From an uncultured Spirochaetales bacterium (GTDB lineage: Bacteria; Spirochaetota; Spirochaetia; Sphaerochaetales; Sphaerochaetaceae), in NCBI GenBank assembly GCA_902803145.1, contig CADCOT010000089.1, positions 1 to 40,094 of the forward strand: a DNA stretch of 40,094 bases, written 5' to 3'. Under the pieces are notes generated by a model that made no database searches, was not told where the DNA came from, and saw nothing but the letters and a program-made list of their open reading frames with translations. How positions within the stretch are numbered: position 1 is the first letter of the stretch; every line of letters starts with the position of its first letter. Position numbers and translations under genes: made by a program. Of this stretch, positions 30,724 to 40,062 are shown piece after piece.

Positions 30724-32016
30724 ATGAATAAAGGCGTAATGCATCTTACACAGGAACAGCAGGACATCCTGGACGGTAAAAAAGGCGAGGTTCTTGCCAA
30801 GGTCATGAAAACTCTGGTCATGTACGGCTCACTGTTCGGAGCCGAGTCCATGGAAAAAGTCACAGGTACCTACAATCATCTTGTTACATCGGTCGGTGTC
30901 ACGGCCTTGAAACCGGTATATGATCTGATTGAGACTCTTATAGACGCAGGGGCAGTTAGCAGCAAGAAGTTTACCGCAGACCCTCGTCCGATGGACGATA
31001 ACATGCCCTGTTCGTTTCTGCAGAACCTCGTATTCAAAAAGTTTATGTTCTCAAGACAGGAAAGCTACGAAAAACAGCTTCAGAAATTGGGTCTTCTTGA
31101 GAAGGATGCATTCACATGCGCCTGTTACCTTCCAGAGGTAGGCAATATTCCCAAGATGGGAGACGTGCTGTCATGGTCTGAATCTTCTGCTGTTGTATAT
31201 GCAAACTCTGTACTTGGAGCACGTTGCAACCGCAATTCCGGGATCCTGGATCTGATGGGCGCAATAGTCGGCTATGTTCCAAAGGTCGGTTTGCTGACAG
31301 ATGAGGGAAGAAAGGCCTCCTGGAAGATAGATGTAAGAACCACATCAAAACCCGAAGCCCAACTGCTGGGCTCCTGCGTGGGAATGAAAGTGATGGAGGA
31401 TGTTCCGTACATTACAGGTCTGGACAGGTTTTTTGACGGACTGAACGATGAAGCCAGAACCTATCTGAAGGATTTCGGAGCCGCCACCGCTTCAAACGGA
31501 GCAGTTGGACTATATCATGTGGAAGGGTTGACACCGGAGGCTGTTCAGCAGGGTCAGACCCTGCTCAAAGAAGGATATCAGACCTTCGTCATCACTGATG
31601 AAACTTTGAAGCAGACCTATGACAACTATCCTGTTGTATGGAAAAACAAGGATGCAAAGCCCAAGCTGTGCTTCATCGGATGTCCCCATATGACACTTCC
31701 CCAATTGGTGGATTGGACACACAAAGTGAACAAGTCCCTGAAGGAAGCCGGAAACAAGAAGGTTTGTATTCCCACGGTTTTCACAACAGCACCTGCTGTA
31801 ATCAAGGCTTTCAAGAAAATGCCCGAATACTCAATACTGCAGGATACAGGCGTTGTTCTCTCATTTGTCTGTCCGTTGATGTATATGGAAAATCCTCTCT
31901 GCAACAGGATGCCAGTCATTACAGCCAGCAACAAGCTCAGGACATACTCCACGGCCAAATACTACACAGAAGATGAAATTCTCGTGCAGATTACAAGGGG
32001 AGGGAAGGACGAATGA
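30724..32016 (+). CDS. Aconitase X catalytic (large) subunit, DUF521
   Basis: A 430-residue protein of the aconitase-X (AcnX, formerly DUF521) family. 'MHLTQEQQDILDGKKGEVLA' is the usual N-terminus. 'CACYLPEVGNIPKMGDVLSW' and 'SSAVVYANSVLGARCNRNSG' are characteristic, with Cys residues for the Fe-S cluster (including 'FIGCPHMTL'). Known members dehydrate cis-3-hydroxyproline or mevalonate 5-phosphate; which applies here is not decided. The usual family start would be the ATG at 30739; 30724 adds five residues and has a somewhat better-spaced AGG. The small subunit overlaps by ATGA. Confidence 0.9.
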   Translation: MNKGVMHLTQEQQDILDGKKGEVLAKVMKTLVMYGSLFGAESMEKVTGTYNHLVTSVGVTALKPVYDLIETLIDAGAVSSKKFTADPRPMDDNMPCSFLQNLVFKKFMFSRQESYEKQLQKLGLLEKDAFTCACYLPEVGNIPKMGDVLSWSESSAVVYANSVLGARCNRNSGILDLMGAIVGYVPKVGLLTDEGRKASWKIDVRTTSKPEAQLLGSCVGMKVMEDVPYITGLDRFFDGLNDEARTYLKDFGAATASNGAVGLYHVEGLTPEAVQQGQTLLKEGYQTFVITDETLKQTYDNYPVVWKNKDAKPKLCFIGCPHMTLPQLVDWTHKVNKSLKEAGNKKVCIPTVFTTAPAVIKAFKKMPEYSILQDTGVVLSFVCPLMYMENPLCNRMPVITASNKLRTYSTAKYYTEDEILVQITRGGKDE

Positions 32017-32456
32017 AAACATTCAACGGAAGAGTTGTTGTCTCAGGAACCGTCACAGGTCAGGCACTTGTTTCCCACGGAGGGTTCAACACCCTTGCTT
32101 CATTCCAGAGAGCACTGATGTTCGGCGACAAAAAGGCCACATGCGGAGACCAGAACAACCCTGATCTCTATGGCAAGAAGATGGCCGGAAAGGTTCTTTG
32201 TCTGCCCAAAACCATAGGTTCCACCACCGGTGGTCTGGTTCTCTACTGTACCTGCGCCATGGGACGTCAGCCAGCCTGCATGCTTTTTTCAGAGCCGATT
32301 GATTCACTAGCCGCCGCAGGAGCGGTCCTGGCCGATGTATGGCTTGATGATTGCTCCATGCCCGTAGTTGATTCCCTTGGTCAGGAGTTTCTTGACTATG
32401 TGAAGGAAGGCATGACCATCACTGTAAAACCGGACGGTGTGGTTGAGGTTGACTGA
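32013..32456 (+). CDS. Aconitase X swivelling (small) subunit, DUF126
   Basis: A 147-residue partner of the large subunit. 'GRVVVSGTVTGQALVSHGGF' begins the swivelling beta domain, and 'CLPKTIGSTTGGLVLY' is the conserved Gly/Ser/Thr loop of DUF126. Two-subunit AcnX enzymes are common in prokaryotes, with the substrate bound between the subunits. The ATG overlaps the large-subunit stop. The next gene is convergent, 37 bp away. Confidence 0.9.
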   Translation: MKTFNGRVVVSGTVTGQALVSHGGFNTLASFQRALMFGDKKATCGDQNNPDLYGKKMAGKVLCLPKTIGSTTGGLVLYCTCAMGRQPACMLFSEPIDSLAAAGAVLADVWLDDCSMPVVDSLGQEFLDYVKEGMTITVKPDGVVEVD

Positions 32457-32493
32457 AATCATTCCCACTCAACAGTTGCAGAGTTTTGTCTTC

Positions 32494-32769
32494 TTAGAAT
32501 AAGTCAGAATGAGTTCCAGTATAACAAAGCTCAAGAATCAAGCAATCTTCGATGATTCTGTAGACAAGAAGCCAATCCGGCTGGATATGACATTCATGCA
32601 GGCCTTTGTATTTGCTGCCTAAGAGAATATGATCTCTGTACTTGGCATCAAGTTTTTCGCCTTTCAATAAAGATTCGACAACAGTATCAAGCAACACGAG
32701 ATTGTATCCACGCTTCCTCATGAGTTTATAATCTTTCTTGAAACTGTTTGTGAATCTCAGTTTAAGCAT
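32494..32769 (-). CDS. YafQ/RelE-type toxin
   Basis: A 91-residue toxin of the YafQ branch of RelE/ParE. It starts 'MLKLRFTNSFKKDYKLMRKR' and ends 'LELCYTGTHSDLF', with the His residues ('HECHIQPDWLLVYRI', 'GTHSDLF') used by YafQ for ribosome-dependent mRNA cleavage. It overlaps the antitoxin gene by 8 bp, the normal coupled arrangement. It likely acts in growth arrest or stability of the locus. Confidence 0.92.
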   Translation of the reverse strand: MLKLRFTNSFKKDYKLMRKRGYNLVLLDTVVESLLKGEKLDAKYRDHILLGSKYKGLHECHIQPDWLLVYRIIEDCLILELCYTGTHSDLF

Positions 32770-33022
32770 TTAACCAGGCCTTTGCCTCTTCCATACTTGA
32801 AAAAACAGGGCTCAGATTCTCCGGATTTTCGGCTTCCTTCAACCTTTCAAGAATCAACTCATCCCTTGTTCTCAGTTTTGTATTAATTGGTAATCCTTCT
32901 TCCCTGATTGCTGCACGAAGAAACATGTTGATTGCAGCAGACATGGTAATGCCCAACGACTCGAAAATCGCCTCGGAATTAACTTTTACTTCATCATCAA
33001 CTTTGCATGTAATAGTGCACAT
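32762..33022 (-). CDS. RelB/DinJ-type antitoxin
   Basis: An 86-residue antitoxin. The N-terminal ribbon-helix-helix 'CKVDDEVKVNSEAIFESLGI' followed by 'TMSAAINMFLRAAIREEGLP' is the RelB/DinJ DNA-binding and dimer domain; the C-terminus would wrap the toxin. GAGG lies 7 nt before the ATG. It is expected to autorepress through palindromes in its promoter. Confidence 0.92.
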   Translation of the reverse strand: MCTITCKVDDEVKVNSEAIFESLGITMSAAINMFLRAAIREEGLPINTKLRTRDELILERLKEAENPENLSPVFSSMEEAKAWLNA

Positions 33023-33070
33023 AGTATTACCTCTTATAGATAATGTAATACTATAACATTACTATGTCAA
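33021..33070 (-). promoter_or_regulatory. Toxin-antitoxin promoter and operator
   Basis: On the minus strand TTGACA (33065-33070), 17 bp, TACATT (33042-33047). ATAGTATTAC (33021-33030) and GTAATACTAT (33045-33054) form perfect 10-bp arms, and a second smaller GTAAT/ATTAC pair (33045-33062) overlaps. This fits binding by the ribbon-helix-helix antitoxin. The -35 begins one base from the S66 peptidase stop codon. Confidence 0.7.
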
Positions 33071-33916
33071 TTAGTAGTGGCTCTTCAAATTCATGTTGCG
33101 GCCAATGACAATTGCTTTAGAATCTGCACCATGGCCAATTTCTGCTGTTTGAGCAACAGGGAGTGAATCAGAGATATGCATCTTCAACAGATCGTATACG
33201 CTTAAGCTCAATCCGGCTTTTTTATATGCAGTGAATGTTCCAAGTAATATGCCTGCAACTTGATTAAATACACCCATTAGATCTAACTGATTCAATGCAG
33301 TTGCAATACCTCCGGTTTCTCCACCTAAGGATTCCAGAAGCAAAATCTTTCCCGTCATATCTGGCCAGTACTCCGTTCCTGCCAGTTTTAAAAAGCACCG
33401 AATATTTCCACCTATTACAATGCCTTCCATTCTTTTGCCTTGTAGGAAGTTGTAATTAAAGTTGAATAAATCCTGATTTGTTCCGGATATGTAGTCTGCA
33501 AATCTTCTTTGCTGCAAGTTGCCTTCAGCATAGACCATGTTTTTTACTTGGTATAAGACAGACTCTCGTCCCGTCTTTGCATAGATTGCGTTTATGATGG
33601 TGCATAAATCGCTGTATCCCCAGAACATTTTCCGGCTGTGAGCAATTACATCCCAGTCCAAGTATTTCAACACTCCGTTGGCCAAGTCGCCACCGGAGAT
33701 GTCATAAATGGCCTCCACTGAGTCATCTCGGTAGAATCTCATCAGATCTTCTGCTCGCTCTGCGTCAGTTCCACTGTAGGCATCCTGTGTTGCATAGATG
33801 TGATTTGCCATAACCGATTTCACACCCATTCTGGCAAGAATCTTGCGGAGTTCAATATTATGTTGTTCCCATTCCTTAAACTGCCCGTCAGAGCATGCAG
33901 ATAATCCAATCTTCAT
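33071..33916 (-). CDS. S66-family peptidase (LD-carboxypeptidase/MccF-like)
   Basis: A 281-residue protein of peptidase family S66. The nucleophile is in 'FWGYSDLC' (S102), the Glu region is 'LLLESLGGETGG', and the catalytic His is in 'AEIGHGADSKA'. The family includes LdcA, which trims murein tetrapeptides, and MccF, which inactivates microcin C. The context does not decide, but proximity to a toxin-antitoxin pair makes a self-immunity role worth considering. The start is set at the ATG at 33916, where the S66 sequence begins ('MKIGLSACSDGQ'); GGGAG lies 13 nt upstream, rather far. An upstream in-frame start at 33949 is possible. Confidence 0.85.
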   Translation of the reverse strand: MKIGLSACSDGQFKEWEQHNIELRKILARMGVKSVMANHIYATQDAYSGTDAERAEDLMRFYRDDSVEAIYDISGGDLANGVLKYLDWDVIAHSRKMFWGYSDLCTIINAIYAKTGRESVLYQVKNMVYAEGNLQQRRFADYISGTNQDLFNFNYNFLQGKRMEGIVIGGNIRCFLKLAGTEYWPDMTGKILLLESLGGETGGIATALNQLDLMGVFNQVAGILLGTFTAYKKAGLSLSVYDLLKMHISDSLPVAQTAEIGHGADSKAIVIGRNMNLKSHY

Positions 33917-34119
33917 TACTACTAAATTACTCCCATTCAATAATAACATTTTTTACACTTTTCCAACTGTTGTTCTCGATTAAGTCTGATTTTTGTGGTT
34001 GAGGTTTCGTAGTCTCAACCTCTAATTTCAGTCATAAATCTGGAATAACAACCATTTTTGGTTTTGCTCTATTTTTTCTTCTCAAATTGATTCTTCTGTT
34101 GATTTCTCGGATAAACGGA

Positions 34120-34149
34120 TTTACCATTTTAACTAGGTTTTTTTATAAC
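34120..34149 (+). promoter_or_regulatory. Candidate promoter of the maltodextrin operon
   Basis: TTTACC (34120-34125), 18 bp, TATAAC (34144-34149), 26 bp before the substrate-binding-protein start. A short AACCA-TTTT-TGGTT inverted repeat lies upstream at 34050-34063. The 226-bp gap otherwise shows only a hairpin at 33997-34020. Confidence 0.4.
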
Positions 34150-34175
34150 CGGAAATTACAAAAAGGAGATAGACT

Positions 34176-35465
34176 ATGAAGAAATTCGTCACAGTTCTTC
34201 TTGTCGTCGCAATCGCACTCACATGTGCATTCGCAGGCGGTTCAAAGGAAGATTCAGCAGGATCTGTCTACTGGCTTAACTTCAAGCCCGAGTCAGATGC
34301 AACACTCCAGGTTCTTGCAACACTTTACACAACAAGAACAGGAGTCCCCGTAAAGGTTGTCACAGCTGCATCCGGTACTTACAACCAGACACTGACAGCA
34401 GAGATGGACAAGAGCGCAGCTCCCACACTGTTCGTTGTCGGAAACCAGGCAGCAGTAGAGACATGGGACGATTACTGCTATGACCTCAAAGAGACAAAGA
34501 TTGCCAAAGAGCTCAACACAGATGCTTACAACCTCTATGGTAAAGACGGCAAGCTTGCTTCAATCGGTTACTGCTACGAGTGTTTCGGTATCATCGTCAA
34601 CACAGAGCTTCTTGAGAAAGCCGGTCACAGCATTGACGAGATTAAAGACTTCGCTTCACTGAAGGCAGTTGCAGAAGACATCCACGCCAGAGCAAAGAGC
34701 CTGGGATTCGATGCATTCACATCAAGCGGCATGGACGGCAGCTCATCATGGAGATTCTCAGGTCACCTCGCAAACGCAGCCCTGTACTATGAATCAAGAG
34801 ATGCAGGCAACTGGACAGCAGCTCCCGCAGAGATCAAGGGCACATACCTTGCCAACTTCAAGAACCTCTGGGATCTGTACATCAGCAACAGCGCTTATGA
34901 TCCTGCAGTCCTGGCAACAGGCGGATTCGATGCAGAAGCAGAGTTCGGAAAGAAGCAGGCTGTCTTCTATCAGAACGGTAACTGGGAGTATGACGCACTG
35001 GTCAACAACTACGGCCTCGATCCCAAGAAGCTTCAGATGATCCCGTTCTACTGCGGAGTTGAAGGCGAAGAGAAGGCCGGTCTGAATGCCGGTACAGAGA
35101 ACTGCTGGGCAGTCAACGCCAAGGCATCCGATGCCGACATCAAGGCAACTCTTGACTTCATGTACTGGATGGTCACAGACAAGGATGCAACAGCTATCCT
35201 CGCAACAACATTTGGAGCCATCCCCTACAAGAAGGCAGCAGCACCCGAGAACGTATTCCTTGCTCAGGCAAACGAGTACTCAAACAAGGGCTGCTACACC
35301 ATGACATGGGCATTCAACTTCACTCCCAACGTAGACGAGTGGAGAGCCGGTGTTGTATCAGCAATGAACCAGTACGATGCAAACAGAACAGCCGCTACAT
35401 GGAAGCTTGTTGAAACAGCATTTGTCCAGGGTTGGGCAACTCAGTACAAGGCTGCAAACAAATAA
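34176..35465 (+). CDS. ABC sugar transporter substrate-binding protein
   Basis: A 429-residue family-1 extracellular solute-binding protein. The signal peptide 'MKKFVTVLLVVAIALTCAFA' is followed by 'GGSKEDSAG', a mature start common in Treponema binding proteins; signal peptidase I cleavage after AFA is favoured over lipidation at C17. The body has typical sugar-binding features: 'TLFVVGNQAAVETWDDYC', 'QAVFYQNGNWEYDALV' and 'PFYCGVEGEEKAGLNAGTEN'. AAGGAG precedes the ATG. With MalQ and MsmK downstream, maltodextrin-type oligosaccharides are the likely ligand. Confidence 0.9.
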   Translation: MKKFVTVLLVVAIALTCAFAGGSKEDSAGSVYWLNFKPESDATLQVLATLYTTRTGVPVKVVTAASGTYNQTLTAEMDKSAAPTLFVVGNQAAVETWDDYCYDLKETKIAKELNTDAYNLYGKDGKLASIGYCYECFGIIVNTELLEKAGHSIDEIKDFASLKAVAEDIHARAKSLGFDAFTSSGMDGSSSWRFSGHLANAALYYESRDAGNWTAAPAEIKGTYLANFKNLWDLYISNSAYDPAVLATGGFDAEAEFGKKQAVFYQNGNWEYDALVNNYGLDPKKLQMIPFYCGVEGEEKAGLNAGTENCWAVNAKASDADIKATLDFMYWMVTDKDATAILATTFGAIPYKKAAAPENVFLAQANEYSNKGCYTMTWAFNFTPNVDEWRAGVVSAMNQYDANRTAATWKLVETAFVQGWATQYKAANK

Positions 35466-35489
35466 TCAGTCTTGAGCATAAGTACGGAG

Positions 35490-35546
35490 GCCGGAACATT
35501 CCGGCTTCCGGACATGTCTCTTTCCACGGAAGGGGACATATCCGGA
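35490..35546 (+). promoter_or_regulatory. Two stem-loops between binding protein and permeases
   Basis: GCCGGAA-CA-TTCCGGC (35490-35505), then TCCGGACATGTC (35507-35518) pairing with GACATATCCGGA (35535-35546) with one mismatch. No T-run follows. Such structures after a binding-protein gene commonly protect its mRNA and lower permease expression. Confidence 0.55.
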
Positions 35547-35577
35547 ATACAAACACACAAAAAAAGAATGGGAGGAT

Positions 35578-36528
35578 ATGATGGCAATCAGGAGAAGATT
35601 GTTCAGTGGTAGGCGTAAGCATCCGTCTATCGATTCAACCCTTGTGAAAAGACCTATGAAGAGGTGGTTCCCGTTGTTCATGGGACCTACCGTACTGGCC
35701 TTTGCACTGGGATTTGTTTGGCCATTCGTTCAGGGATTTTACCTGTCCTTCACAAAGTTCAGGACAACATCCGACGCAAAGTTCCTGGGAATTGCGCATC
35801 TGTTTGACAACTACAAGAACGCATTCAGTGACCCGAGTTTCCTTCATGCGTTCTGGTATACCGCACTTTTCACCGTGGTTTCGGTAATTTTCATCAACGT
35901 TCTGGCATTCACGGTTGCATACTTTTTGACCCAGAAGATCAAGGGAAGCAACCTCTTTAGGACAGTGTTCTTCATGCCGAACCTGATCGGCGGTATTGTT
36001 CTGGGTTACATCTGGTCCATGATCTTTGACGGAATCCTGACAAACCTCAACACATCAATCATGTTGGAGACAAAGTACGGATTCTGGGGACTGATAATCC
36101 TGATGTGCTGGCAGCAGATAGGTTACATGATGATCATCTACATTGCCGGACTCCAGGCCGTGCCGGATGACATGCTTGAGGCAGCAAAGATCGACGGAGC
36201 AACAAAGTGGCAGACCCTCACAAAGGTCACCATCCCCAACGTCATGCCGTCCATCACAATCTGTTTCTTCCTGACACTGTCAAACGGCTTCAAGCTGTTC
36301 GACCAGAACCTGGCCCTTACCGGTGGTCAGCCGTTCATATTCCAGGAAGACGGTTCCGTTGTAAAGACAACCGAAATGCTGGCTCTTAACATCTACAACA
36401 CGTTCTACGGCCAGAACACAGCATCAAGAGGTACGGCACAGGCCAAGGCCGTTCTGTTCTTCATCCTTGTTGCAGCCCTGGGTCTCATCCAGCTTTACAA
36501 CACAAGAAAGAGGGAGGTTCAACAGTAA
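35578..36528 (+). CDS. ABC sugar transporter permease, MalF type
   Basis: A 316-residue inner-membrane permease with six helices. The conserved cytoplasmic EAA loop 'EAAKIDGATKWQTLTKVTIP' contacts the ATPase. The N-terminus is basic, then helix 1 is 'PLFMGPTVLAFALGFVWPFV'. Two consecutive ATGs (35578, 35581) follow GGAGG; either may be used. The stop overlaps the next gene by one base. Confidence 0.92.
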   Translation: MMAIRRRLFSGRRKHPSIDSTLVKRPMKRWFPLFMGPTVLAFALGFVWPFVQGFYLSFTKFRTTSDAKFLGIAHLFDNYKNAFSDPSFLHAFWYTALFTVVSVIFINVLAFTVAYFLTQKIKGSNLFRTVFFMPNLIGGIVLGYIWSMIFDGILTNLNTSIMLETKYGFWGLIILMCWQQIGYMMIIYIAGLQAVPDDMLEAAKIDGATKWQTLTKVTIPNVMPSITICFFLTLSNGFKLFDQNLALTGGQPFIFQEDGSVVKTTEMLALNIYNTFYGQNTASRGTAQAKAVLFFILVAALGLIQLYNTRKREVQQ

Positions 36529-37385
36529 TGAAAAAAGCAACGCTTCATGCCGAAAAAAGGCACAAGATAATCATTACAGTAGTGTTTGCACTGATTGCCC
36601 TACTGTGGGTCTATCCCGTCGTGCTGGTGCTGATCAACTCTTTCAAGCTCAACACCTACGTAAAGACAAACACCTTCGCATTTCCGTTCGGAGAGCTGTC
36701 TGCGGGCTTCAACAACTTTGTAAAGGGCGTGACATTCGGAAACTATCCGTTCTTCAAGTCAGCCCTGTACAGTGTGGTCATCACAATTGTATCAACCGCA
36801 CTGATTCTCATCTGTACGGCCATGACCGGATGGTACATTGCACGTGTGGACAGCAAGTTCTGCCGCATCATGTATCTGCTCTGCGTCTTCTCAATGGTCG
36901 TTCCCTTCCAGATGGTCATGTTCACATTGTCCAAGACGGCCGATGTTCTGAAACTGAACACACCGTGGACAATTCCCATCATCTATCTGGGATTCGGTGC
37001 AGGTCTTGCAATCTTCATGTTTGTAGGCTTTGTGAAGAGCGTTCCGCGTGAGATTGAGGAAGCTGCCGCAATAGACGGCTGCGGTCCCGTAAGAACCTTC
37101 TTCCTCATTGTCCTGCCCATTCTCAAGCCCACCCTGATTTCAGTAGGAATCCTTGAGATAATGTGGATCTGGAACGACTATCTGCTCCCGTACCTTGTAC
37201 TGGACAGAACAAAGTACATGACAATACCAATCCACATCCAGTACCTGAAGGGAAGCTACGGAACAGTAGACCTCGGCGCGACAATGGCCCTGATACTGAT
37301 GAGTATCATACCGGTCATCGTCTTCTACCTTACCTGTCAGAAACACATCATCAGAGGTGTTGCAGCAGGAGCAGTAAAGGGTTGA
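36528..37385 (+). CDS. ABC sugar transporter permease, MalG type
   Basis: A 285-residue six-helix permease pairing with the preceding protein. The EAA loop is 'EEAAAIDGCGPVRTFFLIVL'. The N-terminal helix 'IIITVVFALIALLWVYPVVL' and the C-terminal 'QKHIIRGVAAGAVKG' are standard for the CUT1 sugar-permease group. The start codon overlaps the previous stop, with GGGAGG upstream. Confidence 0.93.
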   Translation: MKKATLHAEKRHKIIITVVFALIALLWVYPVVLVLINSFKLNTYVKTNTFAFPFGELSAGFNNFVKGVTFGNYPFFKSALYSVVITIVSTALILICTAMTGWYIARVDSKFCRIMYLLCVFSMVVPFQMVMFTLSKTADVLKLNTPWTIPIIYLGFGAGLAIFMFVGFVKSVPREIEEAAAIDGCGPVRTFFLIVLPILKPTLISVGILEIMWIWNDYLLPYLVLDRTKYMTIPIHIQYLKGSYGTVDLGATMALILMSIIPVIVFYLTCQKHIIRGVAAGAVKG

Positions 37386-37388
37386 TCC

Positions 37389-38906
37389 ATGCCGCGTTTT
37401 GAACGTTCAGCCGGAGTTCTCATGCACATCACATCCCTGCCTGGAAAGTACGGCATAGGGGACTTCGGACCTTCAGCCCTTGAATTTGCAGACAGGCTTG
37501 CAGATGCCGGATTCAAACTCTGGCAGATGCTCCCCCTGGGCCCCACAGGTTACGGCAACAGTCCGTACTCGGCCCAGAGCGCCTTTGCGGGCAACGAACT
37601 TCTCATCTCGCCTGACCTTCTTAAGAACGAGGGTTGGCTGACAGAGAAGGAGTGCAGGTTTGCCGAGGACGAGTTCGAGCATGCAAATCCTGTAAGGGTT
37701 GATTTCAACCATGTGCGTGAAGTGAAGGTGCCGCTTCTGGAAAAGGCGGCTTCAAGGGCTCTGACGGACAACGCCTTCTGCGGTGCACTGGAGGAATTTG
37801 AACGCAACAACGCATTCTGGCTTGATGACTATGCCTTGTTCAGCGTCCTGTACAACAGGTACAACGACGCACGCTGGTACAGCATCTGGGATGAAAAGGA
37901 AGGCAGAAGGGATTATCAGACACTGGAAAGACTGAAATCCGAATACGAGAAGCAGATCAACATCTGCAAGGCAATCCAGTTTTTCTTCGATAACCAGTGC
38001 AAGGCCCTGAAGAACTACCTGCACTCCAAGGGAATCAAGTCCATAGGAGACATTCCCATCTTTGTAGGGATGGACAGTGCCGACACCTGGTCAGGCATGG
38101 AGTTGTTCAAAACGGACGGGGAGGGGCACTTCACCGACATCTCCGGAGTTCCGCCTGATAACTTCTCGCCGACAGGCCAGCTGTGGGGAACCCCGGTCTA
38201 TGACTGGGACTACCACCTGAAGACAGGCTTTGCATGGTGGATAAAGCGCATAAAGCGCTGTCTTGAGCTGAACGACATTGTCAGGATAGACCACTTCAGG
38301 GGCCTTGCCGCCTACTACGACATACCTGCAGGATCAAAGACGGCCGAGTACGGGGTATGGACACCGTCTCCCGGAAAAGAGCTGTTCATGGCCATGAAGA
38401 AGGAGCTTGGAGATCTTCCGATAATTGCCGAGGACCTTGGAAACATCACATCAGATGTGATTGAGCTGAGAAAGTCCAACGGATTCCCGGGCATGAAGAT
38501 ATCCCAGTTCGGCTTTGACCTGACAAAGCAGGGAAAACTGAGGCTTACCCATGAGTTCCTGCCGCGCAACTACAACAGAAGCTGTGTTGCGTACACCGGA
38601 ACCCATGACAACGATACCACCAGAGGGTGGTTTGACAGCCTTCCGACAAGACTTGCCGGAAAGGTTCTGGAGTACCTTGATACGGACCGAGAGTCCGTTG
38701 TGAAGGCACTTATAGGGTGTCTGCTTGAAAGCAGGGCGGACACAGTGATTATTCCCATGCAGGATATCCTTGAGCTGGATACCACTGCAAGGATGAACTT
38801 CCCGTCGTCATGCAATGACATCAACTGGAGCTGGCGCATGAATGACGGAGCTTTCAACAATGAAATTGTGAAACGTTACAGGAAATTAACCAGGAGGGAG
38901 AATTAA
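37389..38906 (+). CDS. malQ: 4-alpha-glucanotransferase (amylomaltase)
   Basis: A 505-residue GH77 enzyme that moves glucan segments between maltodextrins, releasing glucose. 'RSAGVLMHITSLPGKYGIGD' begins the barrel. The nucleophile Asp is in 'IVRIDHFRGLAAYYD', the acid/base Glu in 'PIIAEDLGNIT', and the third Asp in 'YTGTHDNDTTRGW'. Length is normal for the short bacterial type. AAGGG lies 7 nt before the ATG, 3 bp after the permease stop, firmly tying the transporter to maltodextrin use. Confidence 0.96.
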   Translation: MPRFERSAGVLMHITSLPGKYGIGDFGPSALEFADRLADAGFKLWQMLPLGPTGYGNSPYSAQSAFAGNELLISPDLLKNEGWLTEKECRFAEDEFEHANPVRVDFNHVREVKVPLLEKAASRALTDNAFCGALEEFERNNAFWLDDYALFSVLYNRYNDARWYSIWDEKEGRRDYQTLERLKSEYEKQINICKAIQFFFDNQCKALKNYLHSKGIKSIGDIPIFVGMDSADTWSGMELFKTDGEGHFTDISGVPPDNFSPTGQLWGTPVYDWDYHLKTGFAWWIKRIKRCLELNDIVRIDHFRGLAAYYDIPAGSKTAEYGVWTPSPGKELFMAMKKELGDLPIIAEDLGNITSDVIELRKSNGFPGMKISQFGFDLTKQGKLRLTHEFLPRNYNRSCVAYTGTHDNDTTRGWFDSLPTRLAGKVLEYLDTDRESVVKALIGCLLESRADTVIIPMQDILELDTTARMNFPSSCNDINWSWRMNDGAFNNEIVKRYRKLTRREN

Positions 38907-38907
38907 T

Positions 38908-40062
<1,155 letters not shown>

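Larger units (their letters stand above)
32438..34006. repeat. 13-bp direct repeat flanking the toxin-antitoxin/S66 segment
   Basis: TGTGGTTGAGGTT occurs at 32438-32450 (end of the aconitase-X small-subunit gene) and again at 33994-34006. The 1.5 kb between them holds only the minus-strand toxin-antitoxin and S66 genes. The second copy is the start of a hairpin (GGTTGAG/CTCAACC, 33997-34020). It could mark insertion or recombination. Confidence 0.35.

Noticed and set aside
33997-34020. Hairpin GGTTGAG/CTCAACC as a terminator
   Set aside because: No T-run follows on either strand; kept only as part of the direct-repeat observation.
36467-37051. Plus-strand 194-residue frame within the MalG-type permease gene
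   Set aside because: Out-of-frame shadow of two overlapping permease genes with a Cys/His/Arg-rich, non-protein-like composition.
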